Shown in pieces: positions 33,573 to 46,304 of a stretch of DNA of 64,000 nucleotides. The translations under genes and the position numbers were made by a program. The DNA lies in NCBI GenBank assembly GCA_014621425.1, contig JAANBB010000152.1, forward strand, positions 1 through 64,000, written 5' to 3'. Origin of the DNA: Cylindrodendrum hubeiense (taxonomy: Eukaryota; Ascomycota; Sordariomycetes; Hypocreales; Nectriaceae). The notes under the pieces were generated by a model. The model made no database searches, had not been told where the DNA came from, and was given only the letters and a program-made list of their open reading frames with translations. The first letter of the stretch is position 1. Each line of letters begins with the position of its first letter.

Positions 33573-35502
33573 ATGCACCAGCAACAGCAGCGAGAGCTGC
33601 ACCACGCGCGCATCGTCGCCAGCGTCGCCGCGACCCTGATTGCCTTGGCCTGTGGCACCAATGTAGGACCTGCTCCCATCCCCTCAACCCCCATCAACTC
33701 CCGCCTGGAGATGGGCCGTTCTATCCATCATCCATCATCTATCGCTAACACCCCGCCCAGTATGTGTACTCAGCATGGGCACCGCAGTTCGCCGAACGGC
33801 TCCGCCTCTCATCGACGGAGAGCAACCTCATCGGCCTCGCTGGCAACCTTGGCCAATACACCATGGGCGTCCCCATTGGAATTCTCGTCGACCAGCGCGG
33901 CCCCCGGCTGGCCGTCCTCGGAGGCGCCATCCTGCTCGCCGCCGGCTACTTTCCCCTCCACCAAGCCTACGATAGAGCATCCGGCTCCGTACCGCTGCTA
34001 TGCTTCTTCTCCTACCTCACTGGTATGGGCGGTTGCATGGCCTTCGCTGCCTCTATCAAAACGTCTGCTTTGAACTGGCCCCAACGTCGCGGTACCGCCA
34101 CTGCCTTTCCTCTCGCCGCCTTCGGCCTGAGTGCCTTCTTCTTCTCCCTAGTCGGATCCCTCCTCTTCCCTGGCGACCCCAGTGCCTTCCTCATGCTGCT
34201 GACCTGGGGCACTTGCGGCATCACCTTTGGCGGATTCTTCTTTCTCAAGGTCCACCCTGTTTCCAACTATCAGACCGTCCCGGCAGCGGATCACCAACAA
34301 CACACTCGCCAGAACTCCTCCGACGAACCCAAGATCTATCGCGCTGCCAATGCGGTGGTTGAACCCGGTATGTTATCTAATTCCAACACAAATAGTAGCA
34401 CCAGTTCCACCTCTTCACCCTCCTCGCCCGCTTTCGCATCCACCTCCGCTTCCGCCTCCGCCTCCGCCTCCGACTACCCCCTGGATCCGACGGCCGTTCC
34501 TGGAATCCCATCCGAGCCTGATAGTGGCCGTGTGGTCACTGCTGAGAACCCCGCGGACCCCGAGGCGGGTGAGACGTCATCATTGATGTCCCGCCCGACG
34601 TCGCTGGCCGGCGATGATGACCCGCTCGTAGGGAACCATGTTGATTTTGATCGGTCTCACCGTGTAGACATTCGAGGCTTTACCTTGCTGCGTACTCTAG
34701 GCTTCTGGCAGCTGTTCGCCATCATGGGAATCTTGGCTGGTGTCGGCATCATGACAATCAAGTATGCGATTCTTCATCACCCATCCCCCATCCCCCGTCC
34801 CCCGTAGCATGCCGCTGACTCCGCCTTCCAGCAACATTGGAAACGATGCCAAGGCGTTGTGGATGCACTACGATAAATCCGTTACCAACGATTTCCTCAT
34901 CCAATGCCAGCAGATGCATGTGTCGACCCTCTCCATCTGCAGTTTCCTCGGGAGACTGTCCAGCGGTGAGTCCTCTCTTACCACCTACACCTTCTTTTCC
35001 AGACTCTCACATCGTTTTAGGAGTTGGTTCCGACTTTTTGGTTAAGCGCTTGCATGCGAGTCGCCTCTGGTGCCTGGTTGTGGCCTGCGTCGTCTTCTTG
35101 CTCGCTCAGCTTTCTGCCCTGAGCATTGGCGACCCGCACTGGCTAGTAATCGTCTCCGGCTTGTCCGGTCTAGGCTACGGCTTCCTATTCGGTGTCTACC
35201 CATCCATTGTTGCCGAGACATTCGGCATCAACGGGCTGAGCCAGAACTGGGGATTCATGACACTTTCTCCTGTCATCTCATCAAATATTTTCAACATCTT
35301 CTACGGCAAGATATACGATCAGCACAGCGTGGTTCAGCCAAACGGTGACCGATCTTGTCTCGATGGCCTAGACTGTTATCGTTCCGCATACGATGTCACC
35401 CTGTTCGCATGTGCGGGTGGACTGGTCATCACTTTGTGGGTTATTCGCCACCAACATAATCAACACCTCCGCGAGAGCAACAAGGGTGAAGAGGAGGACT
35501 GA
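33573..35502 (+). CDS. Major facilitator superfamily transporter, nodulin-like group
   Basis: Membrane transporter of 568 residues from four exons (33573-33662, 33761-34761, 34832-34965, 35021-35502). Exon 1 ends TLIALACGTN and exon 2 continues YVYSAWAPQFAERLRLSST, the N-terminal signature of the nodulin-like / Mch1-like MFS group (fungal monocarboxylate-transporter relatives). SNLIGLAGNLGQYTMGVPIG and VDQRGPRLAVLGG form the span 2-3 loop. The two six-helix halves are separated by a long hydrophilic loop with a Ser/Ala/Thr-rich run (34380-34475) encoded partly by tcc-gcc triplets. The second half has GYGFLFGVYPSIVAETFG and WGFMTLSPVISSNIFNIFYG. The substrate is unknown; a monocarboxylate-like substrate is only a family guess. 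The tail is acidic (GEEED). Confidence 0.86.
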
Positions 35503-36439
35503 TCGGTATAACCATGGTTGTGAGGATATAGAAGGGGCTGAGGTGATTTTGCGTTGAAATTTCATGGGCTACTGGCGTATGGTATACAGGATACAGCTTA
35601 GGTATATGGTAACTTCTGGAAAGTCTAGATATTGATAGAGAAGATGGGCAAAGGCAGGAGCGGTTGCAACTACATCAGATTATTTCGGTCAAGTTTCTTT
35701 TGATTTGTGTCAATGGATGTCTATCCACGGCCCTGATTACGTGGGTTCCCGATTCAAGATTATGATCCCTCGACTGCCAAGCAGTCGCCTCCCGTGTTCG
35801 TGGTATCTAGTTGTATGCCTTGGCTGGTTTGACACCAGCCATTCGAAGCCGCCCATGAAAGGTCGAGATATTTGATTTATCAAACTCTCACCAACCAAGC
35901 TTGACATGAAATCCATCCATGATGCCACGGCCAACAATGGCCGACTATTCAAGACACATTAAAATGAAAAAATCCCTTGGTCTGGAAGATTCAAGACTCC
36001 CTAGTCTTCTTCTGTCTTCCCCGTCTACCAGTAGAACGCCGAAGTAATGCTGCAGGTGTCAAAATGACGACACAAATGGAAGCACACCACCCAACTTTGC
36101 CTCTTCTGAAGGCTGCAAGACGCTGACTCCCCGACAATGCAAGAAAAAAAAGGAGGATTAACGGACAAGATCCGCGCTCAGCAATGAGAAGAAAAAAGAA
36201 GAAAGAATTCGGGGATGGTTTGAACACAAGAGGCCACCCCAAGTCAGGCCGTGCGAGTGATGAAATAGACAAGGTATATGTATAATAAGGAAAATGAGGG
36301 TATCCTTCAGTCAACACGAGGAAGCTTGGGTGGTGTCTGCCGATAATGCACCCGACGTATGGTGGTGCTAGTGTCAGCACGAGTGTGGAATAGTTAAAGT
36401 TGAAAAAGAAAGAGATCTTCAGTCGTGTACCCAGTGTCG
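35503..36439. other. Convergent intergenic region, MFS transporter / BST1
   Basis: 937 bases between two stop codons, somewhat AT-richer than its flanks. The frame at 35991-36443 (minus) has no motif. Nothing else recognisable. Confidence 0.55.
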
Positions 36440-39400
36440 TCAAGGGGCCTTTCCGCTTTTCTCGGAATCATTGGTGTTGCCTTCGAACATGGCACCAAAC
36501 CCGCTCAAGGACCAAGAGTCACTCGTTGAATGCACCACCACAAGCCACACGGCGATAATGTTCACCAAATAGTGAAGCATATAAGCGTGAGACACCCCGT
36601 ACACCGCCGCGTATAGAGCTGTCCCAAAGAGCAGCACGCTAGTAACATGTCGTAGCCAGCTGGTGAGCTGCGGGACCATCTTCCCTGTCGTTAGGTTCTC
36701 CACGAGGAGAATAAACGGCATGATTGAGAGAACGTTATGGTGTGATGAGAAGGGGGTGAGCCAATGGACTGCCAAGTTTCGAATCCAAACCGCCAAGATC
36801 GGTAGATTAATAGGAAGAATCCAGAGCATTAGGAGGAGAATGGAATGCGCGTAATGATAATAGTTGGAGTTGGCGGTTGACGATATACTGGCGTTAATTC
36901 GAAGGGCTCGTACAACGGTGAAGAGTTGCACAATACACGCGACCAAATAGGCGAACTGGTATGGAATGAAAGTTGACACTAAGAACAAGAGGATTGCTGT
37001 CGTAATCATGCGTCGCCTCGGCGTAGATGGTACAAACGCTGGCGACCTAGCGCGTCCTTGCTCATCTGCCGCACCCAAGAAAATACGAGGAGTTAGTAGA
37101 CTGTATAACAGACCAAAACTCTGCGTAAAGACGAGCGTGACATAATGGAGGACAGTGCAGACCCCGATACAGACGATGCCAATCAAGGGTACTAGGAACC
37201 AGAAGAAGGGGTCTTCGGTTCCAATCAAACTGTCGTATTGGTGAAAGTTTACACCTGATGGAGTTGGGGTGCTCTGGTTCAAGAGCCGACCCAGCCCGGC
37301 GATTGACGCTCCGCTGAGTGACGTCGAGAGGAGAGTCAACGAAAGAAGTAGGAGGGGGATCGACTGTCGAAGACACATATCCAGACTTTCGGAGAACGAA
37401 ATGAAGACCCCAGAGTTGTCATAGACACGAAACTGCTTCCGTAAGACTAATGTGACAGTGAGCAAGGGGAAAGCGGCGAAGACAGTTCGATATCGCATGT
37501 ACAGCTTCCCCAAGCTTCCCCACAGATCTACTTTCATCTCTAGACGGAGACTCGTATCACAGGATGGATCGGTCCAGATTTCCAGGGTGAGGCCATTTTC
37601 AGCTCGAGATTCCAAGGGCGGCGGTACGTAGGGAGCGACGCCGTGAAGGCTGATGGCCGCGCTTCGTGCATTGACAAAGTATTTCGACTCGTACGGTCGG
37701 TCCAAGTACTGCCGCACCAACGGGCGGAAGAGGGCGTGATCCACCTTGCACTTAGGGCTCGTAATCTCCAGGTTATAGGCGAGTAAGGCTGACTGGAGAG
37801 ATGGGATGTTGACTTCCACAGTCATCGGTCGATCGGCCGGAAGCTCCAATGAAGCTCCAACCAAGAGGAGTCGTGCAAGGCCAATATCTTCCTTCTTAAA
37901 GAAGGTTGACTGATCGCTGAATTCTGCAACCACAAAGTTGCGTGTGCTGGAAGCACCCTTTTCAATGATTGCGACAAATTGGTGATCCGAGACCTGATCC
38001 AGGTCATATTGAAGGTATGAAAACGGGGAGATTTCTGGCTCCCTATCGAGATAGAATGGGTAGTGTGTGGAAGACGATGAAGCCGGGAGTAGGATTAGGT
38101 CCGAAGCAGCGTTCTTGCAAGCGAATCTTGTCGTCGACTGGCTTTTATCAACAGAAAGATCTATTTGAAAAGGATAAAGTGAGTTGGCCTGTCCCGAGTG
38201 AGAAGGGAAGACGCTGCAGAAGAGAACCTCCAACTTGCCGCTCTCCCCAGCCTCATCAAGCCGAGCGTCGGTGAGAAGACTGAAGCGCTTGGACTCTAGC
38301 GAGCCTTGTGGGGGGATTGGAAGCATATGCGCCTTCGGCTTGGACTCGTGTCCGAGATTCTTCAGAAGAAGCCTTTCTCCGGATGGAAGAATTGAATTGG
38401 AGCTGTCATCCAGGGTAAGAAGTGTTGTTGCTTCCTTCAGACCAAGATCCCTCTCTGTTGTCGATTCCATGCCAGTCAAAAATCGTTTCTTGAATACCCT
38501 CATTCTATCGGCCCGCGGCTTCGTTTGTGATGCGCGATGAACGTCAACAATATCGTACAGGGTTCGTGCCACAACCTTTCTGAATTGGTCACACCAGAGG
38601 ATTGCTTGATGATCCATGCTTGTCCAGACTGTCGGAATGCCGGTCGTGAAAACTGTGAAGCCATGTGTGGGCGGCACAAGAGACTCAAGACTTGTATAAT
38701 CCGAGGGCACAACCGTATCCAGACCCCCACCAGCTATCGAAACCAGGGTGACATGCCACAGCGGGTTATTGTTTGCCCACTTCTGCGAGTAGGCACGCCT
38801 CCAGTAGTCGTTGATTTCATCATAAAGCTGCACAATCTGTCCGTCGAAGGTAACAGGCGGACGGGCATGAGGTGCAGACATCGTAATTATGGTGTTGATA
38901 GAGTTCGATTGGTAATTAGCCTGGACAAGCATCGCCCTTGCAACCACTCCACCCATGGAGTGGCCAAGGATAATCACCGAGGTCGGGTCGGGGAGGTGGC
39001 CATCTCGAGCCTGGCGTTGGGGATCCGAGTATAGAGAGAGGATGTAGCGAACAGCCTCGTTGAGATACTCGGCTTGATCGAGCAAGGTCTGACCGTGAAA
39101 GGCAGTAATGTCTTCGTTGAAATCGACAGTAAAGAAGTCGAGGCCCCGAATTCCGGCGTCCAGTGCCGTATTATCATGTTGAAGATTGTGATGAAAGAAG
39201 TTTGCTGCTTCAGACGCAATCGGGCGGACCTGCTTATAACTCCCTGCGTTGCCAGGAATAAAGAGTACGGGAATTCCATGAAGCTATGAGAAGAGTGTTA
39301 AGCGGTGTTACAAGGGGTGCTGGATTTAGCCATGGGCAGATAGAATGGGCCATACCTTATCCTCCTCGTCAACTCCTTGTTCACGATAGAGATACAGAGA

Positions 39401-39904
39401 ATATTTTGTAGCAAAGCGAGTGTGTTCGGTGTCGAACTCGGAGAAGCGCACATATGAGGGTCGCATGTAGGACATGCGACAGCCTTTTGGATCGAGCTGG
39501 CGGGTCACGAGAGACCGGAGAATGCCAAAGAACAGGGCCATGCCCAGGGCGGCGGTAACGAGGACGAGAATTGAGATGGGCGAGGAGCGGCGAAAACGGC
39601 GTGCCGGAGAAGGAGACTGGGGCGGTGTCTTGGCGAGAGCCATGTTGGGAGTGGACGGAGCAGCGAGGGAGGTTTGCGTCATCGTGGTCGTGGGTAAGGG
39701 ATCGTCGCGGACATGGCTGTTACGGCCATTGCGACTGTTTGATTGCTTCCAATTAAGACTACTTGGGCGTCTACTCCTAGCAGACGATGGGCGTGAGCTC
39801 AAGCCAGAAGGGCGCGTCTTGGGGCTCGGATCGGGGTCGGGGATGTCGGAGTCGAGAGAGGATTCGTCACCGTCATCGGCCGACCCTGAAGAACGCCTCT
39901 TCAT
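36440..39904 (-). CDS. BST1: GPI inositol-deacylase
   Basis: ER lipase-like membrane enzyme that removes the inositol acyl chain from GPI anchors, needed for ER exit and quality control of GPI proteins. Two exons on the minus strand (39904-39356, 39283-36440) give 1130 residues. The cytosolic N-terminus is Ser/Arg/Pro-rich and is followed by a membrane anchor near residue 110 (ISILVLVTAALGMALFFGIL). The alpha/beta-hydrolase domain follows, with CRMSYMRPSYVRF, LHGIPVLFIPGNAGSYKQVR and DFFTVDFNEDITAFHG. The nucleophile is Ser292 in ILGHSMGGVVAR; TIITMSAPHARPPVTFD lies beyond. The C-terminal third is a set of hydrophobic helices. The intron falls just before the oxyanion-loop segment and its splice is supported by LHGIPVLFIPG. 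It diverges, with 2.9 kb between starts, from PMS1. Confidence 0.94.
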
Positions 39905-40501
39905 GGAGAAGGCGCGTCGAGACTCTCCAGGAGCCTACGAGCGAAGGGATGGAGAATATCAGAGCGGCGGTCGGGGTGCGTAGTCGTGGTAGAGGAGGGA
40001 CGAAGTCGACGAAGCGAGTGGAATTTGAGATCGAGGGCGAGGACGAGGACGAGGGAGGTTGGCTAGGCTAGACTGTTGGACGGTTGGATGGTCGGCCAAG
40101 TTGGCTAAGCTCGGGGCAACAGCAACGGCGGCAACAGCAGTAGCAAGCCGGAGCAAGAGCCAGTAAGTAGGAGCAGGGGGGCTGGCAAAGGCGCAATCCA
40201 GGCCACCAGCAGCAACCAGCAGCAACCAGGTCGAGGGAGATGGGGCGGCGAGGACAAATCAAACGAGTGTGAGGTCCTGTCGCGCAGGGACCCGGCGTGT
40301 GCGTTGTTGGCCTCTGGGGGAGCTTGATAGCCTGAAGAGGACGCGGGTCGAAGCGAAGCTGGGGGGGGAAACGGCCACAGCGGCAACGACGGCGATGGCG
40401 ATGGCAACGACAACGGCAGCGGCGACACTCTCAGCAGCGAGGATTAGACCGAGGACGTGGAGGACGACGACGACGACGCACTAGTAAAAGGCGACACATG
40501 C

Positions 40502-40575
40502 CGTCCTTGCGTGCGTGTGTGTGGGTGCGTGCGTGGGTACGTGGTGCGTGGGTGCTTGGTGCGTCGGCGCGGGTG
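40502..40575. repeat. GTGCGTG-rich simple sequence
   Basis: An irregular run of gtgcgtg, gtgggtg and gtgtgtg units, strongly purine-pyrimidine alternating. Confidence 0.65.
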
Positions 40576-42492
40576 GGAAATTGGCTGTTGATGGCTTCTC
40601 TGTCATCCGAGCCAGCCAGTTAGCGGCGCGTCTCCCCTTTTTCTGGGTCAACGCCCCCCGAAAAGCCTCTGCCCACCTCGCTCGCCCGCCCATCAACTCG
40701 AGCAATTAGGGGACCTGTCCACCACCAACACCGTCTAACAGCCGCCTTCTTCTCCTTCTCCCGCCTGCCAGCATTACGCCGTGCATTAATTGTACCCACA
40801 AAACTTGTTCTTCGGTGTCCGCTGCTATCCTGTCGGCGGCAATAGCTTCAAGCCTGGTCAGCTAAGGTACCTACGGAGCACTGTAGGTGGGTAATCCGAC
40901 GTCTCATCTCGCTGACGACGGTTGGACCTACGGGCGTGTCTTTCTGTACCGCTCATGACCAACCAGCAAGCTCTCTTCGTACTTCGTACACTCGGCTTTA
41001 CGGCCATCTGCTCGGAACGAAAACCAAGAATACGAGAACCACGGGGATCGTAACCAAGCTAAGTACTGTAATTGTTGCCGACGGTCTCGAATCGAATATT
41101 GATGGCGTGCCTCGTCCTACGTGGCCCTGGTTTCGAAAAGGTGGAGTTCGTACCCAGAGTACCCAGCCCGTATCCACCATCCTAGAGATATCTCCTCTCG
41201 CCAGGGCACGAGAGCACGAGGGCCCGAGGGCACGTCCATCAGCCTCAGGGATGGGGCGCAAGAGAAATTCACTGTCAAATGAAACGAACGATGCCTGCTT
41301 ATCGGCTTTAAACCCCTGGTGCAATACCCGGCCAAGATTGGCCAAGCATCGTCACCTGGGAGGCTGAGCGGCTGCTTCGAACAACCCCAGAAAACAACCA
41401 GAAGTAGCCAGCAGCACGAAGCGGCCTGCTTCCACCCTCAACGGAGTAGGAGGTTGGTACTATGTACCTGTTAGCCACCAGCCAACCAACCGCAGCTCCT
41501 GGAATTAGACTCGATGTCAACCCGGGCCTCGTATTCTGCCCACGTTCCGCACCGCTTTTCCGCCCCTGCCGCCGAGCTGTCAGTTCCCAGATTATTGATC
41601 GATGCTGGCAGAGCCAAGTCCCCCCAAGCGAAGCTTGATATCTACCCCTTCGATCAGAACTTGGACGAAGCGTTGGTCCTTGCCACTTCCGTCCGTCCGT
41701 CCTCGTCATAAACGGTTAGTAGCCGCCCACCCAGATGTCTTCGTCCATATCCAGTAGATAACCGGACGTGTCCTCCACCCTCTCCTTGTTCACTCTACAG
41801 ATTAACCTGCCAACAATGGCCCAGGCAGGTGAATGGAGTACGAACGGAGCCCAAATTCCCGACTAGATTCACCAACTAAAATCAGGTGGCTGGGAGCTAG
41901 TATCCGCCACGGTCCGTCGACTGCATACCACTTCTCAGGGCGCGAATGTACGTAGTACGAATACAGCGGGACAAAATTGATACCGGCTGCACCCGAGCTC
42001 GCCAGTCTTCAAATCGATTAAAGTATTAAGCTTCTTTATCACCGTCGCCGACATATTCCTTGGTGGCCGCTTATCCATAGACTGTCTCGATTGATTCATG
42101 GAATGTGGGCGACATGATGCAAAGTTATCTTCCGCTGCAGACAGGGAGTCGCATGTATTCCAGATCTGCGGAGTCAACGGCCTCTGTCATTGCCGTGGGT
42201 TGGCCACAGGTCATAGCATCTTGAACGACTTTCATCCTTAAACGAAAACTGATGTTCGCGCGCACAAAACCCACGTGTATCTTGTAAGATAGAAGATAGG
42301 AAAATACCTTTTTCTAAGATCTTACCTATTTCTTGGTTTCCACGGCTTCGTTCCTCCCCAGCAACATGTTCGGCGCAGCTGGCCCATTGCCTACCTAGTT
42401 GGTGAGTAAATGTGTCCCGGTATATGCAACTGCATCGCATATATGCATTACACACAGTATAATGTAGCTACACACTTATTCACCTCCACTTT

Positions 42493-42517
42493 ACGCGTTC
42501 GCCGGCTCTCAACGCGT
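42493..42517. promoter_or_regulatory. Paired MCB (ACGCGT) elements upstream of PMS1
   Basis: ACGCGT occurs at 42493-42498 and 42512-42517, 19 bases apart start to start, 269-250 bases before the PMS1 ATG. This hexamer is the MBF-type G1/S box of replication and repair genes in yeasts. Single copies occur elsewhere (for example 7292-7297), so the pairing is the supporting point. Confidence 0.45.
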
Positions 42518-42766
42518 TCCAGTCAAGGCGCGGAACCAGCTGCCACCGAGTCCAGTCTGTGCTCTAGTGTGTGAAGATCATCAGCCTCGAGAACCAGCTT
42601 CACGTTTCGGTTCCCTGATTTCTCACTCCACCACGTATCATAGAGGAGATTTGTTGCATTGCTCACTTGGCCTACCTACCTGTCATGTCCCAGCTGCCGT
42701 TATAACAAACTAAGCCGTCGTTGTTATCGTGAGCCATGCACATGTGCGTGCGCTCACACAAGCATA

Positions 42767-45700
42767 ATGGCTACCATCAAGCAGATTGATGGACGCACGG
42801 TAAACGCCACCGTTCCAACACTATATGACAACATAAAGCTAATTTTTCGGGGCAGATCCATCAAATTCAGTCTGGCCAGGTCATTGTCGATCTCTGCTCC
42901 GTAGTCAAGGAACTCATTGAGAACAGTATCGATGCAGGAGCAACAAGCATTGGTATGCGCTCTCAACTTGCTTTCCCCCTTTGTTTTCGACCCGGCTCAG
43001 CCATTGAATCATCAGTTGATTTATACTAACATGTCTTAAATCAGACGTTCGTTTCAAAAACCAAGGCCTTGACCTCATCGAAATACAGGACAACGGGACT
43101 GGCATATCCCCTGACAATTACCCCTCGGTTGCTCTTAAGCATCACACCTCAAAGCTCTCATCTTACTCGGATATCGCGTCGCTCCAAACTTTTGGCTTCC
43201 GGGGGGAAGCACTTGCCTCCCTCTGTGCTTTATCTGTGCTCTCCGTCACTACTTGCCAAGCTTCCGAAGTCCCCAAGGGCTCAAAGCTCGCCTTTGAGCC
43301 TTCTGGCAAGCTCAAGGGAACAGTAGTTGTGGCAGCCCAAAGGGGAACCACCGTATCTGTTGAGAAACTGTTCCACAACTTGCCTGTCCGACGTCGGGAA
43401 CTCGAACGGAATATCAAACGAGAGTGGCACAAGGTCATCGCCCTCCTCAACCAATACGCATGCATTCAGACAAACCTCAAGTTCAGCGTATCTCAACAGC
43501 CAACCAAGGGGAAGCGAATTCACCTCTTCTCCACTCGAGGCAATCCTACCACTCGAGACAATATAATCAACATTTTTGGGGCAAAAACGATGACAGTCTT
43601 AGTGCCCCTACATTTGAAGCTGGAGATGCAGCCATCCACCGTCGGTCAGAGTCTACATGCCGGTATCAGTGCCGCTCGCACTTCCAGTGATGTCCACGTC
43701 GTTGGCCACGTCTCTCGGCCAGCCCATGGTGACGGTCGGCAGACACCAGATCGTCAAATGTTCTTCGTCAATGGAAGACCATGCGGCCTGCCACAGTTTG
43801 CCAAAGTGTTCAACGAAGTGTACAGATCCCACAATTCTTCTCAGAGCCCCTTCATCTTGGCAGATATTCAGCTCGATACAGACATGTATGATGTCAACGT
43901 CAGCCCTGACAAACGAAGTATTCTACTGCACGACCAAAACAACCTCCTCGACACACTCCGGGATTCCTTGATGACCCTGTTTGATTCTCATGACTATTCA
44001 GTCCCCACTGCCCAGCTTCTGAAACCCCGGCAGCAAGAAGCAACATCAAACAATACTACACCAAAAACCCACAAACCAATTCCTCGCCCGGCAGCCTCGA
44101 GCGACGACTCCGACGACGATTCGCAATCGGAAAGTGAGGCCAGTGAGATCATATCACCGGTTGGTAGTGTCCCTCAAAGGAGAGCGATAACCATGGGTAG
44201 GTCAAGGTCCCTAGCAAAGGATGATCATGGTCAAAACTTAATTAGTCGATGGGTTGAGAGCAAAACGGGAGGTCGACCAACCAACAAACACAGTTCCCCG
44301 TCACCTGTCCCTGAGGTACTCACCAGCCGAGCCATGAAAGCAAAAGCTGCTCCCGCGAATACAGTAATGGATGCCGATGCCCTGGAAAGGTTATCAGAGC
44401 AAGGGGAGAGTGACGAAGACGACAAGCCCAGGCCAGTCAAAGACTTCAACAAAAGACTGGCAGAATTCAGCACAACAAGCCCCAGGGTGACCAGGAAGGC
44501 AGCCGGTCCGTCTGCCCTCTCCGCTGATGAGCTCATTGATCATGATCAAGCTCAATACTGTGCTACTCAACCTGCCAACCTGGCGCAACTGAATAGTGAC
44601 GCTCAAAATCAAGCATCACCATCATCCCGCTCACGAAATTCACCTGAAGTCACCACCATTGCCATAGGTGATCACATAGAAACCAGCATTATGAATTCCT
44701 CGCCGGAGCTAAGTGGTAGGGGTGCGTCCACAAGACGGGTTATTACAAAAGAGAGAACCCCTACGGATCACCCAAAACCATCATTTGGGAAAAGCCTAAC
44801 ACAGTTGTTTTCCGCCAGTGGGAAAGAACATGATGGGACAAATGCTCACGAGATATCTTCAGGTGATGAAGAGGAAGATGATGGGGGGGTTAGTGGAGAG
44901 GATGAAGAAGAACTCGAGGAAAGCCTCGGTGAAGAATCCGACGAAACCGCTAACAAAGGGCTCGGCTCGTCAACTCGTTCGAGGATCAATCCGAAGAATG
45001 AACAACCTCACAGCATAGCCAATGTCATTGTCGAAGATAACGAGAACATAATTAATGAAAGCCCATCGAGCCGTGCGCCCGATTCACGGGAGGGTAGAGC
45101 CGAAGGCCACCCCCAGGAGCTGGATGGAAGTTCTCCAGTACCCGAAGCCTCCGCTGGGCCAAGCACAGCAGAGAAGAGAGAACTGCCATTCAAATCCGGG
45201 GTGCGGAAAAAGGACGCCACCTCTCAGACAGTACAACATTTACGAATCGACGAGGGCACTTTGCGATCACGAATGGCAAGCTGGGCCGAATGTGTCCCGG
45301 ACAATGATTCCCGCACATCGGGAGGAAGGGAATTGACAGATATCAACGCCGATGATGCCGAAGAGAAGCTCTCACTTTCCATCTCGAAAGGAGATTTTTT
45401 TCGAATGCGCATTGCGGGACAGTTCAATCTGGGGTTCATCATTGCGGTTCGACCGGCGAAACCCCAGGTTGGAGATGAGCTAGAATCAGTGGAGGATGAT
45501 GAGCTACTCATCATCGACCAACACGCCACTGATGAGAAGTATAACTTCGAGAGACTGCAAGCGACGACTGTAGTGCAGTCCCAGAGGCTTGTTCATCCGA
45601 AACGGCTTGAGCTGACGGCTCTTGAAGAAGAAGTTGTTATGGAAAACATGGTCGCAATCGAAGCCAACGGATTCAAAATTGACGTTGACACGAGCGGCGA

Positions 45701-46088
45701 TGAACCAGTTGGCTCGAGGTGCCAGCTCCTAGCCTTACCCCTCAGCCGCGAAACAACATTCACTCTCGCCGATCTAGAGGAACTAATCTCGCTGCTTGGA
45801 GATGAGTCATCCGAATCCAAATATATCCCACGTCCATCCAAAGTAAGGAAAATGTTTGCTATGAGGGCATGTCGGAGTAGCATCATGATTGGGAAGCCGC
45901 TGGCACAAGGTCAGATGGAGACGTTGGTGAGGCACATGGGGGAGTTGGATAAGCCTTGGAACTGTCCACACGGGCGCCCTACAATGAGGCACTTGTGCAA
46001 GTTGCAGTCGTGGGATGAGAAGGGTTGGGAGGGCGACCGACAATCGGGCTCTGCGATGACATGGCGCTCGTTCTCTCAGACCAAGTAA
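42767..46088 (+). CDS. PMS1: DNA mismatch repair endonuclease PMS1 (MutL alpha subunit)
   Basis: Partner of MLH1; nicks the strand to be repaired after MutS recognition. Three exons (42767-42799, 42856-42952, 43045-46088) give 1057 residues. The GHKL ATPase motifs are complete after splicing: [13 protein letters not shown] (Glu30, Asn34, Asp37), DNGTGI from Asp59, and GFRGEAL near 94-100. [18 protein letters not shown] follows. A MutL transducer domain carries NGRPC and [10 protein letters not shown] linker of over 400 residues is acidic and Ser-rich. The C-terminal dimerisation/endonuclease domain has FNLGFI near 837, [12 protein letters not shown] from Asp868 (metal site), [12 protein letters not shown] near 986 and [11 protein letters not shown] from Cys1017. 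Exon 1 ([11 protein letters not shown]) and the family [12 protein letters not shown] junction fix the start. It ends 216 bases from the convergent membrane-protein gene. Confidence 0.95.
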
Positions 46089-46304
46089 CTGGACGATTAT
46101 TATATGATATCATATCACAGACCGATAGAACATGACTCAAGGAACAGCCAAATTCCTACTCGTTTCATACATAAATTTCAACATCTGCCAAAATCGCGCC
46201 GTTCCTGCTGTACCCACATCCAAACCACATTATCCAGACCGACCTGCGACCATCTTACAGGAAAATTCATCAAACAAGCGCCACGCGGACTTTTATCTCC
46301 TTGC

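Larger units (their letters stand above)
39905..42766. other. Long divergent region, BST1 / PMS1
   Basis: 2.9 kb with no convincing gene. Near BST1 there are gac/ggc-rich triplet runs (40020-40480) and a GTGCGTG-rich run (40502-40575). Near PMS1 there are two ACGCGT boxes (42493, 42512). The frames at 40936-41367 and 41308-41709 show no motif. Confidence 0.6.
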
